A stretch of DNA of 64,000 nucleotides from Zizania palustris (Eukaryota > Streptophyta > Magnoliopsida > Poales > Poaceae). Location of the stretch: positions 3,596,001 to 3,660,000 of the forward strand of contig JAAALK010000283.1 in NCBI GenBank assembly GCA_019279435.1, given 5' to 3'. The position numbers and the translations under genes are program-made. A model generated the notes under the pieces. That model worked only from the letters and a program-made list of their open reading frames with translations. It was not told the origin of the DNA and searched no databases. How positions within the stretch are numbered: the first letter of the stretch is position 1; every line of letters starts with the position of its first letter. Positions 1-11,231 of this stretch are shown one piece after another.

Positions 1-582
1 CTCCGAGAACCTAGTTCGGAGTTTGTTTCGGAGTATACTTCGAAGCCACTTCGGAGTGTACTTCGAAGTCTTCTACGCAGCCTCCGCCTGAAGAACTTCG
101 GCCCCTACTCCAAACCTAGAAGATATTTGTACCTCGCTATAGTGTAGAAGTCATACCAGGGGCCCCTCTACCCCTAGTATGTCGTTTAGCTGGTCAAGAA
201 GTGACGTTTATCTGACACGTCTGTAAAGCTGTAAAGCACTTTGTACAATAGCTAGCTCCTTTTTCCCCTTTTTTCCCCTATGAGCCTATGATTTATAGAG
301 GGCATTTAGGTCTTTTCCTTTGGCATGCGTGCCTATAAAAGCAGGGCCAAGCCCTTGTAATAGTTTAGCTTCTCTAGGGCCAAAGAGCCTTGAGATTCAT
401 TAGACTCCATCGAGGCATACTATGCCAAATCCACCACAAACCGGACGTAGGGCTATTATCCTCTACAGGAGGTCCGAACCAGTATAAATATTTTCTCCTT
501 CTGAGAGAACCCTTCGAGGTTCATTTTACACACCATACACACATACAAAACCTGTGTTGTAGCTAACACAATTGCTACAATA
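1..582 (+). repeat. 5' LTR of element A, partial
   Basis: The first base aligns with 23045 of the complete 3' LTR, so about 361 bases of this LTR lie outside the window. It ends in CTACAATA, where the other copy has CTACAACA. It contains the TATA box and the downstream R/U5 part. Confidence 0.85.
334..340 (+). promoter_or_regulatory. TATA box of element A LTR
   Basis: TATAAAA in a GCCTATAAAAGCAGGGCC context, conserved in the 3' LTR copy at about 23380-23386. It sets the LTR orientation as plus. Confidence 0.65.
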
Positions 583-583
583 G

Positions 584-602
584 TTGGCGCCATCCGTGGG
601 GA
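584..602 (+). other. Primer binding site of element A
   Basis: TTGGCGCCATCCGTGGGGA follows the LTR end by one base. This TTGGCGCC-type site is common in Tat-lineage plant gypsy elements and differs from the TGGTATCAGAGC sites of the copia and Tekay elements here. I did not assign the tRNA species. Confidence 0.65.
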
Positions 603-2661
603 ACCTTAGTCCTAAAAGCTAAGTTCTCTGCCACTGTCTGCAATTCGAAGTGCACTTGAGGGGGGAGCTTCGAAGCTTTCTTGCTTTGCGCACCCTCCGG
701 CAAGGGGCTTCGGGTGCAGTTCGAAGGCCTTCTTCGCCTTCCTCCATCCTTCGCACTACGGAGCTCACCTTCCGGTAGGGGGCTCCGCATCACGTGTCGA
801 AGGCCGCCAAAGCCCTAGGGGCTACGAGGCAAGTTTTCATTTTCTTTACGAGGTATGTACAGTCTGAAGTACCACTTCGATGTACAATTTTGCAATTACT
901 TTAGTATGAAATCGAAGCCCTACTTCGCCTTTAAAGCGAAGATTTGCTTCGACTTTAAAGCAAAACTTTATTCAATTTTATTCGAAGCTTTGCTTCGCTT
1001 TTCAAAATCTGGAGTACCCCTCTGAAGGCTACACAGCGCCCCCGGGCCCGTAGCAGTCGGCTAAAGGACTCCGAGCCATTGGCCCGATGCGTCCAAGGAC
1101 TCCAGGTCATCAACCTGATGCGTCTGGGATACGAAGGCCACTGGCTTAACGTATCCCAGAATCCCGAGATCCGTTCTCGGTATTCAGAGTCGAAGGTGGC
1201 TCAGAGCGAAGGCTACACAGCGCCTCTGGCCCTAGCAGTGGGCTAAAGGACTCCGGGCCACTGGCTCGATGCGTCCAAGGACTCCAAGTCATTGACCTGA
1301 TGCGTCCGGGATACGAAGGCCACCGGCTTAACGTATCCCAGAATCCCGAGATCCGTTCTCGGTATTCAGAGTCGAAGGTGGCTCAAAGCGAAGGCAGCTC
1401 ACAATCACAGGTTCGGTGAATCCACACCAATTATCCATTCTCAGTACAGAATCAAGCTCCAAAGCCTTGCTTTGCTATCTAAACACGCTTCGAAGCCTTG
1501 CTTCCCATGTCAAAATCTAATCTAAAATTTAAGCATCTCGAAGTCATACTTCGCTTAAAATCTAAGTGTGTTTCGGAGCTTCGCTCATGCACAACATCCA
1601 AATCCAAGCATGCGAAGCATGCTTCACTTAATTTGGCTGCGCTGAAGCCTTGCTTCACTCCAAATTAATGCGTTCGAAGCCCAAAAGAGGCCTTCACCCG
1701 ATGCGATATAAGCGTCCGAAGCCGCCAAAAAAGGCGCACCCCTTCACATTTTTAATTGCCCGCACCAGCAACGACTAAGTCCCTAACTGCCACGAGCAAG
1801 AGGGGAAGTATGTATGCGAAGTGTGCGAATGTAATGCGCAGTACGAGCGTGACAAGCTAAAATGTTTGAAGCCATCAAACCATGCGAAGCATGCAGACGA
1901 AGTATGCAAATATAACAAATTCCATTCATTGAGTAGTCCGTGTCTAAGCCTTAGAAAAAGCGAGCTTGAGGCCCCAACCCTCGCTTGCCCTTCTTTTGGC
2001 CAGGGCCCCCTCGGCTGGACGAAGCCTTGTCGGAGCCTACTATCCCACATATGGTCCGTCCATGCCCCGAAGCCCGCAGACCTCGTCTTCCACTTTGTAG
2101 GTTTGTCCAAGTCTGCGAGGCAGGCGGCGCCGTGTCGAAGGCAGAAAAGTCTAAGGCTTCATCGCTTGCCAAGGCCGTTCTCGAAGGCTATACCCCCTCG
2201 CTACGTGAGTCTACTGCGAAGCAGCTTAAGTCGGGCGAGGAGGAAGAACTCCAAAGGGGCTCCGTCTTCATGGTAGCCAGCAGCTCCTAAGCTACTTCGG
2301 CGATGGCTTCGTCGTTAGGCCCCCTCAGAAGTATAAACCGAGGGGGGCCTTCGGACCTAGCTACCCCGAGGACCTCTCATAATTGGCGATGTTCTTAAGA
2401 GTCCTAAAGTACTTCGAGGTCAACATTCGAAGGCTGAGCCTGGGCAGGTATAAAGTACCCCCGCATTCATATTAATAAACTGATAAGTTTTTACAAGCCT
2501 ACAACTAAGAATTACAAGGAGTCTAAGGAGATCTACACCTTCGGAGGTGGAGGTGCCGATGTCAAAGGCTGAGCTGGCGAGGCATGTGCCCTGGCTCGGC
2601 GAAGGCGGATGGCCTTCTGGAGTTCGAGGATTGCTTCACAGCCTTGGGCCTTCCAAGGCTC
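603..2661 (+). other. Non-coding interior of element A
   Basis: About 2 kb between the primer binding site and the end of the antisense gene. It is rich in CTTCGAAG-like words and holds a 184-bp tandem duplication at 1024-1389. Overlapping short frames on both strands at 1775-2290 have no recognisable domain and their composition looks like repeat sequence, so I call no gene. In an autonomous Tat element gag-pol would occupy this side; none is visible. Confidence 0.5.
1024..1389 (+). repeat. Tandem duplication, ~184 bp x 2
   Basis: Both units start GAAGGCTACACAGCG (1024 and 1208) and a third start, GAAGGCAGCTC, follows at 1390. Within each unit, phrases such as GGCCCGATGCGTCCAAGGACTCC resemble the ~60-bp repeats in NE2 (18536-18910) and B (46556-46924). 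Tat elements often carry such arrays near the junction of pol and the antisense gene. Confidence 0.75.
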
Positions 2662-2911
2662 CTAAAGACGGCGCCAGGCTCCACGAACGTCTGCCGGAGG
2701 TGTCACCAGGTACTGGCCTACGAAGGCCACTGGAGTCGCCGAGGTCGCTACTTCGAGGTGGTTGCACCTCGCGTCGTGAAGCATTTGCAACACTCCTTGA
2801 CCCGCCACTCGGCCGGCCATCAAGGCGAAGCCCTTCAGAGATTGCTCCACCGTCGTAGCCACCACCTTCAAGAAATCGACGCGGTCTCCAATTGGGTCCT
2901 GACTGCCGAAG
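2662..2911 (-). pseudogene. aORF of element A, C-terminal piece
   Basis: The minus-strand frame at 2662-2871 aligns with the C-terminal part of the antisense gene of element B (45420-45599): both have a G-V-L-x-x-x-H block followed by a conserved L-x-T-P-x-x-D-V tail and a tryptophan near the stop. The upstream end is cut by the solo LTR, and the gene resumes at 4636 beyond the CGAAG target duplication. Function is unknown; the protein is an accessory product of Tat-type elements. The piecewise structure is seen directly; the join is inferred. Confidence 0.55.
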
Positions 2912-3542
2912 TGTTGGACCAGAAACGGCGACCAGAGGGGGGGGGGGGTGAATGGGAGCTTTTAAAATTTTAGACTAAAAATAGCCTTCTGTTTTAAGTC
3001 TGTCTTCTGCGGAACAGGCTTCGAACACACCCTTCGAAGATCTGGTTCGGAGGTATTTTATAGCTCCGAAAATAGGCTTCGCAAGGAGCAAAAGTTCGAA
3101 GCCAAGAAGACTTCGTTCCACCCACAACCCCAAAAATTCAGCTCTGCTAAGTCAGTGCAGGCTCCGCACACAGGGTGCCTTTGAGCAGGCTTCGCACTTC
3201 ACCCTTCGCAAGAGCAGACTTCCCTCTAAGGACTTTGATCAGCTCTGCTAAGTTAGTGCAGGCTCAGTGCACTGGGTGCCTTCGAGCAGGCTTCTCACAC
3301 ACTTCTCCAAAAAAGATCCAGGGCACAAACTCAACTCAAAAGAAGTGAGACACAGAGAGATCAAAGCATGCAGTGAAGTACGCATACAAGTTCAAGCAGT
3401 AAATGAAAATAGAATCAAAACTTCATTGCTTGAACAGGGAACACAAAATGAACTCACAGACCGAATACAACGTGTGTGGCGGCTAGCACAGGAGCTCAAA
3501 AATGACTGCTCAAAGTGTTGATGTGACCTAGCTAGCCTCCAC

Positions 3543-3551
3543 TATTTATAA
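3543..3551 (-). promoter_or_regulatory. TATA box of the solo LTR
   Basis: On the minus strand the sequence reads CTTATAAATAG, the same form as the TATA region of copia1 (6421-6431). It supports minus orientation. Confidence 0.55.
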
Positions 3552-3975
3552 GCACTATTCAGCCCTATGAATAGACTACTTTACCCCTAGGGTTTACACC
3601 GGTTTTGTCTCATCAGAACAGGGGGTATAGCTGGTAGTCTACTTTATTTGGAGGCTTCTTTTGTCAGCTTCGCAGAGGGGACAACACCAGCTTTTGCAGA
3701 GCAGACGCGGTTAGCCTTTGCAGTTTTGGACCCTTCTGAAGCCCCCTTCGCACGCGAGGGGTGCGGTAGCTTCGGTGAGAAGCCTTGAGCCTGACGTCCT
3801 TCGCTTCACCGAAGTCAGCCTTCGATACAGAGACGGTTTTGAGCCGAAGCCGTCAAAGCCCTTGGGCCTTCGCACCAACACCTTCGGAGTGGACCACCAT
3901 GGCTTTGCAGCTTCTCCCAGCTCGAACTCCGTCAGTCCGTGTACCGAAGCCATGCATGGCCGAAGTACCTCAAGT

Positions 3976-4110
3976 TAGCCTCACTCCGGAGCCAGCCTCA
4001 CTCCAGAGTCAGCTTCACTCTAAAGCCAGCCCCACTCCGAAGTCAGCTTCACTCCGAAGTCAGCTTCACTCCGAAGCCAACCTCACTCCTAAGGCAGCTT
4101 CACTCGGAGT
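3976..4110. repeat. Short tandem repeat, ~18 bp unit, in solo LTR
   Basis: Roughly seven copies of a degenerate 18-base unit of the form CACTCCGAAGTCAGCTT. The apparent reading frames across this stretch are produced by the repeat and are not called as genes. Confidence 0.75.
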
Positions 4111-4635
4111 ACCCTTCGAAGTGCCTCACCTCCGAGGACTTCATCTCGGAGTACCTTCACCCAGAGCCACACTCTGCACTTACTGCCTTCTCCTGGCGCA
4201 CCTCGACCCGAGGTCCGACCACGATCCCTTCACAGCCTTTGTGATGGAGCTCCCTGCTCCCCTGGCATCAAGCCTCCCACTTGACCCAGGTTCACTTGCT
4301 ACGAACCATCCATTATCTCCAAAGTCACCTGCGCACCACGGAGAAACAGACAAGTGTATCCAGTACCCCGGAGACCTCTCCAGGTAAGCAACCTCTGATA
4401 CACACTCTGGTGTACCGCCCAAAGTACTGATACCTTCGGTACGACCAAGTCATCGTGTACTGTCGGACCCCTCCGACAGGCACACTCCGCTGCAACAGCT
4501 GCAGCAAACAGACCCACCGAACCCTATGGTGAAACAACCTCTAAACCCCTTCGGAGGGACCCCTTCGAATCAGAGGATAAAATCTGTCAATCACTCATCA
4601 CAGACTCCGAAACAAACCCTTGGTTTCTCACGAAG

Positions 4636-5833
4636 TCTGGAGCCTGACACTCGGTCCATATTTGTTCGAGGACTTCGGTCAAGCTCAGAGTGGCTTCGTC
4701 AACGTTGGCAACGACAAAGTCTTCAAGGCAGTGGTTGACTTGGCGAAGCTTGGAGTTCTCCTCCACTAGTTCAGCTTCGGCATCCTTCGCAGCTTGAAGC
4801 TCCGCTCAGAGCTTGTTGGTCTCCGAGGCCAAGGCTTCCCTTGCCTTGTCGGCCTCGGCCCTGGCCGCCTCGGCTGAGGCTTCGTCCCGCCTTCGCTTCT
4901 TGGATTCCATTGAGACTTTGTGTTGGAGGGCGTCCCTCTCCTCCGCCAAGCGTGTCATCCACCTATCCACGGAGGTTGGCGCTGCAGCATTCAATGCGAA
5001 GGCCTAAAAGAGTTCAAGAAAATCATAAGTGTTGATTGAAGAGTAAATACGACTCGAAGGCTGCATAGGACTTCGCTCACCTGGATAAGGGCTTCGTTTG
5101 CATTAATGAAGAGGTCCATGGGGCTCGAGCGGCTGATTTGAGCCACCAAGCCTCTTGCCTCTGTAGCCGCGCAACCCTCACGAATGTCTTGGATGGCCGC
5201 CTTCGTCACGGCCCCCTTCGGCTGTAGAGGCCGGAAAATTTCCTCCACCTCAACCTCCTACACAGGATTTGGCGGAGCCGGGCTTCTGTCCACCACCTCG
5301 ATGTGCTCGTCATCTTGGGGGTCCCCTTCGTCGCGACAGTTGCCTCCGTCTTCTTCAGACGAGGAACTGTCGGACTCTGAGCTGCTGCTGCTACTGCTGC
5401 TGCTGCCGGAGGCCTCCACTGGCTTCGGTGCAGTGGGCTCACATCGGCATCATCTTCTGCAAAAAAGTTCAAGTCAATATCCACGTATGAAAAGAGAAGT
5501 ATGTTTGAAGTGTTTACCTTCGTCGGAGATATCTTCGAAGGTAGAGGGGTCGATGTGTGCCCCCCAATCCTTTTGCTGCGAAGCTGGCGCATCACCGTCT
5601 GCGTTCGAAGTCGTCGTCGTTGCAACCTTCACTACCACCTCGGTAGCTGCTGCCGGAGCCCCTGATGTGCTTCTGTTTCAGGGTTCACGACCATTGCCTC
5701 CTCCGGAGTAGGGGCTTCGGTCGCTGGGACCTCCGACCAATCCTTCGAAGCTTCGGGCTCATCGTCGTCCACCCTTTTCCTCTTGGGGCCGGTTGCCGAA
5801 GGCACAAGGTGGGAGAAGTCTGGCAGAGTCTGG
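4636..5833 (-). pseudogene. aORF of element A, middle piece (coiled coil and acidic linker)
   Basis: Reading leftwards from 5833, the minus strand gives a PDFSHL block, a basic PKRKR motif and an acidic linker, then a Glu/Ala/Lys-rich segment at 4780-4994 that looks like a coiled coil (EERDAL, EAARAEADKAREAL). Element B has the same order: a basic PRKRK motif after a PDW block near 43650-43700, then a coiled coil at 44856-45160. Several frame changes and probable introns separate the open blocks. The piece is cut by copia1 on the right and the solo LTR on the left. Biochemical role unknown. Confidence 0.55.
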
Positions 5834-7760
5834 TGAGGAGCCATGCTGAAGAGCGTGGGCCTCATAGCTCCAGATGTTATGAGTCATTGTCAACGGTAGT
5901 CAAAGAGGACAAAAGAAGAGAGGAGATCTGCTGCGTCTAGGCCACGTGTGACTTAGGTACACGGGCAGCGAGGGACTGTCGGGAAGAGGGGCCCTGAAGT
6001 CGGGCTGGCCCAATCCGGGTACATGGGCTAGGAGCAGCAGAGGATCCACTAGGCTGTTGACAAGGATTGACTCAGGAACACGGGCGGCGAGCGATCGCCG
6101 GGCTGAGATAGCTGCGGAGTCGGGCCGGCCCAATCGGGGTACTTGGTGCAAAGTTGGTGGACGCTTTGTCAGTTTCGGTGCAAAATTGATGACCGCTGAT
6201 CTCAGATCGGACTGTTCAGAGACAAAGCCGTAGTCGCTACGAAAGCTCCGCCTCCGGATAAGTCATCTGTAAATAGGAGTTTACTATTTTGTCCTTAGGC
6301 CCACAGTCAGTCAGTCGAGTCTGTAAAAATATCCTAAGGGCAGTTTGGTATTTTCCTTTTATTTCAGCGTCTGTAAAAAACCCTAAGGGTCTTTTGTTAT
6401 TTTCCTATTCTATTGGGCTGCTTATAAATAGGGCCCCAATCCCTAGGGTTAGGGTTAACTCACTTTAATCTAAAAAACAGAGTTCACCTCACCAACTCCT
6501 GTTTGTGTGCACCGCCAGACTGCAGTTCTTCTTCTAGGTTCTGTAATTTCTACTGCAGTTGTTTGAATCTCGCTTTCACCGAGAGATCGTTCAGAAATGT
6601 GTTAAATCCTTTTGCTGTGATCTCTGTTTGCCTTATGAAACGTGTTGTTTTGATCTTTGTGTGTCATCATCTTGGTCTACGCGCAGAGAGTTCTTTATTC
6701 ATGGCACTGTTCTTGATTTCTTCGGCCATGCATTTTTACCGGATGGACAGAGGTTCTCTGCTAGTCTCTCTGCCTATTTTATCTGGTTGATTGCAGGCCT
6801 CGATTCAATAGCAGTCATAGCTTGTGCCTGCAGCTACTGCTTTTTCTACCGTAGGTTATTCTTTTCATAGCATGTTTCAGTAGCGTTCTGTCAGCCTTGT
6901 GAGTTCCTTCGATTTGTTTATTCCTTGGCGTTCTGATCGATGTGTTGGCAGAGCTGTCAGATGTGTGGCGAGATTCAGTTTGTTACTACTTAATGACATA
7001 CGAAGCCATGCTTCGGTCATTGCATGCTTCGACCTTGAGCCTTGGTTTTGCGAAGTCTGTGTGGTGCACACCACGGAGTTTGCACACACTTAGCCTACAA
7101 CCTCGTTCACAGTTTTCCGAAGGCTGCACGTGCCACGAGATGTTGTAGTGTTTTCGGCAGAGACTTCATTGTGAACGAAGAGCTTCGAGTTCGTGTCTTT
7201 CTCTTGACTAGCTTCGAAGTTGTTGTGTTCTGAGTCAAGCCCCAGAGCATGTCAGATTCGAAGCACATTTCGGTAGACTTCAAAGTGAGTTGAAGTTGTC
7301 ACACACTTCGGTTTCGGCACAACCCCCACGGGCTTCGACGTTGCAGGCCTCGATCGACAACCTTCGACTTCGTCAGCCTTTGCCTGACAACTTCGAAGCA
7401 GGCTTCGACACTTCGAAGCAGGCTTCGTTGAGTTTCGAACAGGAGACAAACTTTGAACAGTAACTCTCCATCTCCTTTCTACGAGCTCTCGTGTTAATTA
7501 CTTTGATTGTTTACTTCTGTGAACTTTGATCTGCCCATGTTTTGAATTCTTTGTTTATCTGCCTATTAGCACTGTGTTGGTGTTTCTTCGTCTAGGACAC
7601 CGGTCGTTTCTAAGCTAGATATTTTTAGGCTTTGGCGATTTGTTTACTTTTGCTACTAAGTCTTTTGAGGAGCGTTTGGTGTTGGGAGCATGCCATTTAT
7701 TCGAAAGAATTTTTTAGGCGCCCATTCACCCCCCCTCTGGTCGCTACTTTCGGTCCTACA
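5834..7760 (+). repeat. 5' LTR of copia1
   Basis: Runs from TGAGGAGCC to CGGTCCTACA. It is nearly identical to the 3' copy over 6200-7190 but lacks about 390 bases present at roughly 16490-16870 of the 3' copy; the junction at 7200-7210 lies in similar CTT-rich sequence. Confidence 0.88.
6423..6430 (+). promoter_or_regulatory. TATA box of copia1 5' LTR
   Basis: TATAAATA followed by GGGCCCC, repeated at 15717-15724 in the 3' LTR and in related form at 61500-61507 in copia2. Confidence 0.65.
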
Positions 7761-7762
7761 AG

Positions 7763-7774
7763 TGGTATCAGAGC
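7763..7774 (+). other. Primer binding site of copia1
   Basis: TGGTATCAGAGC two bases after the LTR end, complementary to the 3' end of plant initiator methionine tRNA, the standard copia primer. Confidence 0.9.
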
Positions 7775-7825
7775 CTGGTTAGGGTTTTTCCATACCTTAA
7801 CTGGTTCTAAAACCCTATAGTGATC

Positions 7826-9176
7826 ATGACGTCTCCTAGAAAGGTCCCGTCCTTGGAAGCTTATGGCTATAATTATTGGAAGACTCGCATGCGAGCCTAT
7901 CTACTGGCCAAAGCTCGGACATCTGGGACATTTGTGTTCATGCTACTTTTGTCATATTGCCAATTGCTGAGCGTGATTCTCCTGGTATTATCGCCCAGCA
8001 TCTGAACAATAACAAAGCAGTGAACATCTTGTTTTCTGGCTTAAGTCCCTCTGAATTTCAGTGTGTGAGCCATCTCACCACTGCGAGAGAAATCTGGGCT
8101 ACCCTCCAGGCACACCATGAGGGGACAGCCCAGGTCAAGGCTCGGCTCTATCGGACCTATCGGCGTGAATATGAGAACTTCACACAAAAGCCGGGTGAGT
8201 TTGTTGAAGCATTGTTTGGTCGTTTTCAATCGATCATAAACAAGCTTCGGGACAACAAGGCTGAGAGTGTTCAGTTACTCTCGGATCATGAGCAGGCGCT
8301 CAAGGTTCTCCATACCTTGGACCCTAAGATCTGGGAGATCAAGGTATCCTCTATCATTGAGAGCACATCTTATGATACCTTGACCATTTCTGAGTTGTTT
8401 AGAAAGCTGAAGGCCACTGAGGTTGATACCCAGTTGAGATCAAATCTCACTGGCTCTGGATCAATATCCCTGGCCCTTGCTACACCATCTGCTGACCCCT
8501 CCTCTATGAGCTGTGCTGGGTTCTCCTTGATGTCTATCACTGAGGACCAGCTCGAGTCGTTAGGAGATGATGACCTGTGTCTCTTTAACAACCAGGTGCA
8601 TCGTGTTTATGACAAGAGAATGTTCAAAAGACACGGCACAAAGACCAGATGCTTTGAGTGTGGTGACCCAGGACACTTCATCGCCGACTGCCCCAAGCGC
8701 AATGGTCACAAGAAGGGCACTGGTGGTGGCTTCCATGACTCCGGCAAGCACGATAGCTCCTCCTTCAACAAGGGCAAGCCAAAGACCATATTCTTCAGAA
8801 AGGCCCTGAAGGACTACCGGCGTGAGAACAAGAAGCGCGACAAGGCCTTCTTCGCCGAGATGGAGAAGAGCTACTCCAAGCGGTCCATGTCTTCTTCCTC
8901 TTCATCGAGCTCAAGCGATGAGGAGATCGTCATCAGGAAGGGGAAGGACAAGGACAATCTGGCGGGCCTCTGCTTCATGGCCTTCGGGGACAGGCCGAAG
9001 AGCCACTCACATCGACGCCGAAGATCCCGCAAGATTTTCTGCTCAATGGCTCTTGGGGATAAGGAAGAGAAGGGCTCGTCCGATGACTCTGACGACGACG
9101 ACAACGAAAAGGTATCATCTTATGAACATGAAATTGTTGATTTACTTGAAAGCAATCGTCAGGAGTTTAAATAATA
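7826..9176 (+). pseudogene. Copia1 gag, N-terminal half with zinc knuckle
   Basis: The ATG at 7826 gives MTSPRK, matching MTSSGK at the start of copia2 gag. A frameshift near 7905 moves the reading to the frame that stays open to 9174. The protein has the copia gag core (WATLQAHHEG, FGRFQSIINKLR), a CCHC knuckle CFECGDPGHFIADC near 8651-8692, and Ser-rich and Asp-rich acidic stretches. It should package element RNA in cytoplasmic particles. It ends at a stop where copia2 reads on (AAATAA against AATTAT), so the true gag was longer. Confidence 0.85.
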
Positions 9177-10535
9177 GGAAAAACTGCTTAGGGGGGCTAA
9201 GAAGAGGATAGATGAACTAGAGAGTGAGCTTGCCGTGGCCAACGGTAGAATTGAGAGTCTATCTTTTTCCCCTTGCTTGGGTGATAGCAGTGAGTGCCCA
9301 AAGTGTGAGGTGCTTCTATGTGACCTGTCAACTCTGAAGTCCAGGTACACAAAAAGGGTTGATGAGAGAGACGCTTTGGCCACTGAGCTGGAAAGCACTC
9401 AACTGGAGCTGAAAGATGCTCAAGCCACTGTCATCGTGCCCTGTGTTGATTGCCCATCTCATCTAGATAGTTTAGCTGAGCTGAAAGCCAAGGGCGATGA
9501 GCATTTGGGTGATTTGGAGAGAGTGAGAGCTGAGCTAGCACAGACTAGGCTAGAGCTTGAGACACTGTCAGTTCCACCCACTGTCTACGAGAACTGCTTG
9601 TCTCTTAGACTAGAGTTGATTAAGCTAAACGCCGAAAAGTTTGTCCAAGTAGATAGAGAGTGTGAGACCTGCCTGTCTCAGGTAGAGGTACTAGCTTCCT
9701 TGAGAGAGGAGCTAGCTGATGCTCAAAATGAAAACTTTTACCTCCGTTCAATCTTGAGTTGGATCAGTGCCAGAGAGCCACAACTCGGCATGATGATCTA
9801 GCAGTTTAAGAGGCAAGATGGGTTTGGGGTAGGCTACACCTACACCAAGGCTGACTTTGAGAGTGCTATTAGTCGGGCAGTGGAGTGGAGTAAAATGACT
9901 CCTGAGCAGAGATATCCCAAGACTCACTCCACTGAGTCTTTCCAGGCTAGTCATCCCAAGGATGGAGTGTTCCAGGAACAGCCCAAAGCTCCACCCAAGA
10001 AGCCCATCTGGGTTCCAAAGCCCAAACACCTCCACACTTCTCTAGACTCTCTTCCTGGACCCTCGCACACCAAGAAGAATACACCGAACACCACTAAGCC
10101 CAAGAACCCCAAGCCTCAACCACATCCCAAGAAGCCCACCTACCACTGTGAGTATTGTCAGAGAGACGGGCATCTTGCGGAGTTTTGCTTCAGGAGGAAG
10201 CGGGTTGAGAGAGCAGAGAGAGCTCGAGGTGGTCAGAAGCAGTTCTACCAGTAGGGTGGTAGACTAAAAGTTCCTCGACGCGGGGAGAGGCTGGAGGCCA
10301 GGCCGCGTCGTGTAGGTGTTCGTTCCGGCAGAGCTCCAGGCCGTGTTGGTCATGGTCGTAGACCTCGTGGCTGAGGTTTTAGGTAGAACCATGGACCGCG
10401 CTTTGAGCCGCATTTTGGTCAGAACTCTTCTGATGATTTATGCTTTCCGTCTTTTGAGCAGATAGCTCGACACTGGTTTAGCTCTTTTGCTAAACCTGGT
10501 GCCGGACCATTTTCTCCCCCTTACAACGACTGATT
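9177..10535 (+). pseudogene. Copia1 gag, C-terminal half (coiled coil, second knuckle)
   Basis: Continues gag after the premature stop. 9235-9801 is a Leu/Glu-rich heptad-like region (ELESTQLELKDA, VRAELAQTRLELE) with repeated Cys pairs. A TAG at about 9799 replaces the CAG of copia2. 9880-10254 is Pro/Lys-rich and ends with a second knuckle, CEYCQRDGHLAEFC, then a basic Arg-rich tail with further stops. A long gag with a coiled coil and more than one knuckle fits Sireviruses. Copia2 keeps the same region with fewer breaks. Confidence 0.8.
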
Positions 10536-11231
10536 GTGCAGGATCGGGGACTGGAGGACATTTGGATCATGGACTTAGGATGCTCTCACCACATGACGGG
10601 ACATCGCAGATGGTTCTCCAGTCTCACTCCCCCGAGTTCCAAAGAGTACATCACATTCGGGAACAGTGGTCAAGGGAAGGTAAACGGTATTGGCTCAATT
10701 CGAATCTCTGATCATTTCTCTTTGAAGAATGTTGCTTTGGTTGGAAATTTGAACTTCAATTTGATTTCTGTTTCACAACTTCTTGAGGATGGTTTGGAGG
10801 TCCGTTTTAAGAAGGGCAGTTCTTCTGTGATTGATTCTATAGGGTCTTTGATTTGCCCGATCTTACCTTTTGGTAAGGTTTTTCGGATTGACTTCTCTAG
10901 TTCTGTTGGCCCTTCTCGCTGTTTGATTGCTGTATCCTCCTCTAAGCTCTGGAAGTGGCATAGAAGGTTAGGTTATTTGAGTTTTGATCTGCTAGTCAGG
11001 TTGAGCTCTATGGACCTCATCCGAGGATTGCCCAAGCTTAAAATGGAGAAGGATCTAGTTTGCCATCCCTGTCGTCACGGGAAAATGGTTGCTGCTTCTC
11101 ACTCACCTATGACTCAGGTGATGACTTCGTCTCCGGGCGAGCTGTTACTCATGGACATTGTCGGTCCAGCTCGGGTACGCTCAGTCGGTGGGAAGTGGCA
11201 CGTGCTTGTGATCGTTGACGATTTTTCTTGA
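10536..11231 (+). pseudogene. Copia1 protease, GAG-pre-integrase and start of integrase
   Basis: Starts with a retropepsin-like block WIMDLGCSHHMTG; the family motif is D-S-G, so the serine is changed to leucine here. A GAG-pre-integrase zinc-binding domain follows (WHRRLGYLS with CHPCRHGK), then the integrase start LLMDIVGPAR, which carries the first catalytic Asp. A TGA at 11229 ends the frame after VDDFS. It would process the polyprotein and begin the integrase chain; here it is inactive. Confidence 0.82.

Larger units (their letters stand above)
2912..4630 (-). mobile_element. Solo LTR, Sirevirus-like, minus orientation, TSD CGAAG
   Basis: The left end TGTTGGACCAGAAACGGCG leads into a G-run and GTGAATGGG, the reverse complement of the Sirevirus LTR end also seen at 7720-7760. 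The right end is TCTCA at 4630, so the LTR reads TGAGAAACC at its start, as in copia2. Five-base duplications CGAAG flank it (2907-2911 and 4631-4635). No internal sequence remains, as expected after LTR-LTR recombination. It interrupts the antisense gene of element A. Confidence 0.85.

Noticed and set aside
1775..2290. Overlapping frames of 73-151 codons on both strands in element A
   Set aside because: They overlap each other on both strands, have no recognisable domain and lie in repeat-rich, GC-biased sequence.
2937..2948. Run of 12 G
   Set aside because: It is the reverse of the C-run present near the end of every Sirevirus LTR here (for example 7728-7735), lengthened by slippage.
3785..4387. 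200-codon plus-strand frame
   Set aside because: It lies inside the solo LTR and much of it is the translation of the 18-bp tandem repeat.
5184..5711. 175-codon plus-strand frame
   Set aside because: It is the reverse of the acidic and coiled-coil part of the antisense gene of element A; composition (Ser/Leu runs) is that of a shadow frame.
6435..6465. CCCTAGGGTTAGGGTTAAC, telomere-like
   Set aside because: Only about two units, just after the TATA box, and repeated in the other LTR; it is part of the LTR, not a telomeric tract.
6503..6870. 95- and 103-codon frames repeated at 15787-16154
   Set aside because: They repeat because they lie in the two LTRs of copia1; no domain, and the frames overlap.
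7390..7435. Possible heat-shock elements in copia1 LTR (TTCGAAG and GAAGCAGGCTTC)
   Set aside because: The spacing does not fit alternating nGAAn units; the words are better explained by general TTCGAA enrichment.
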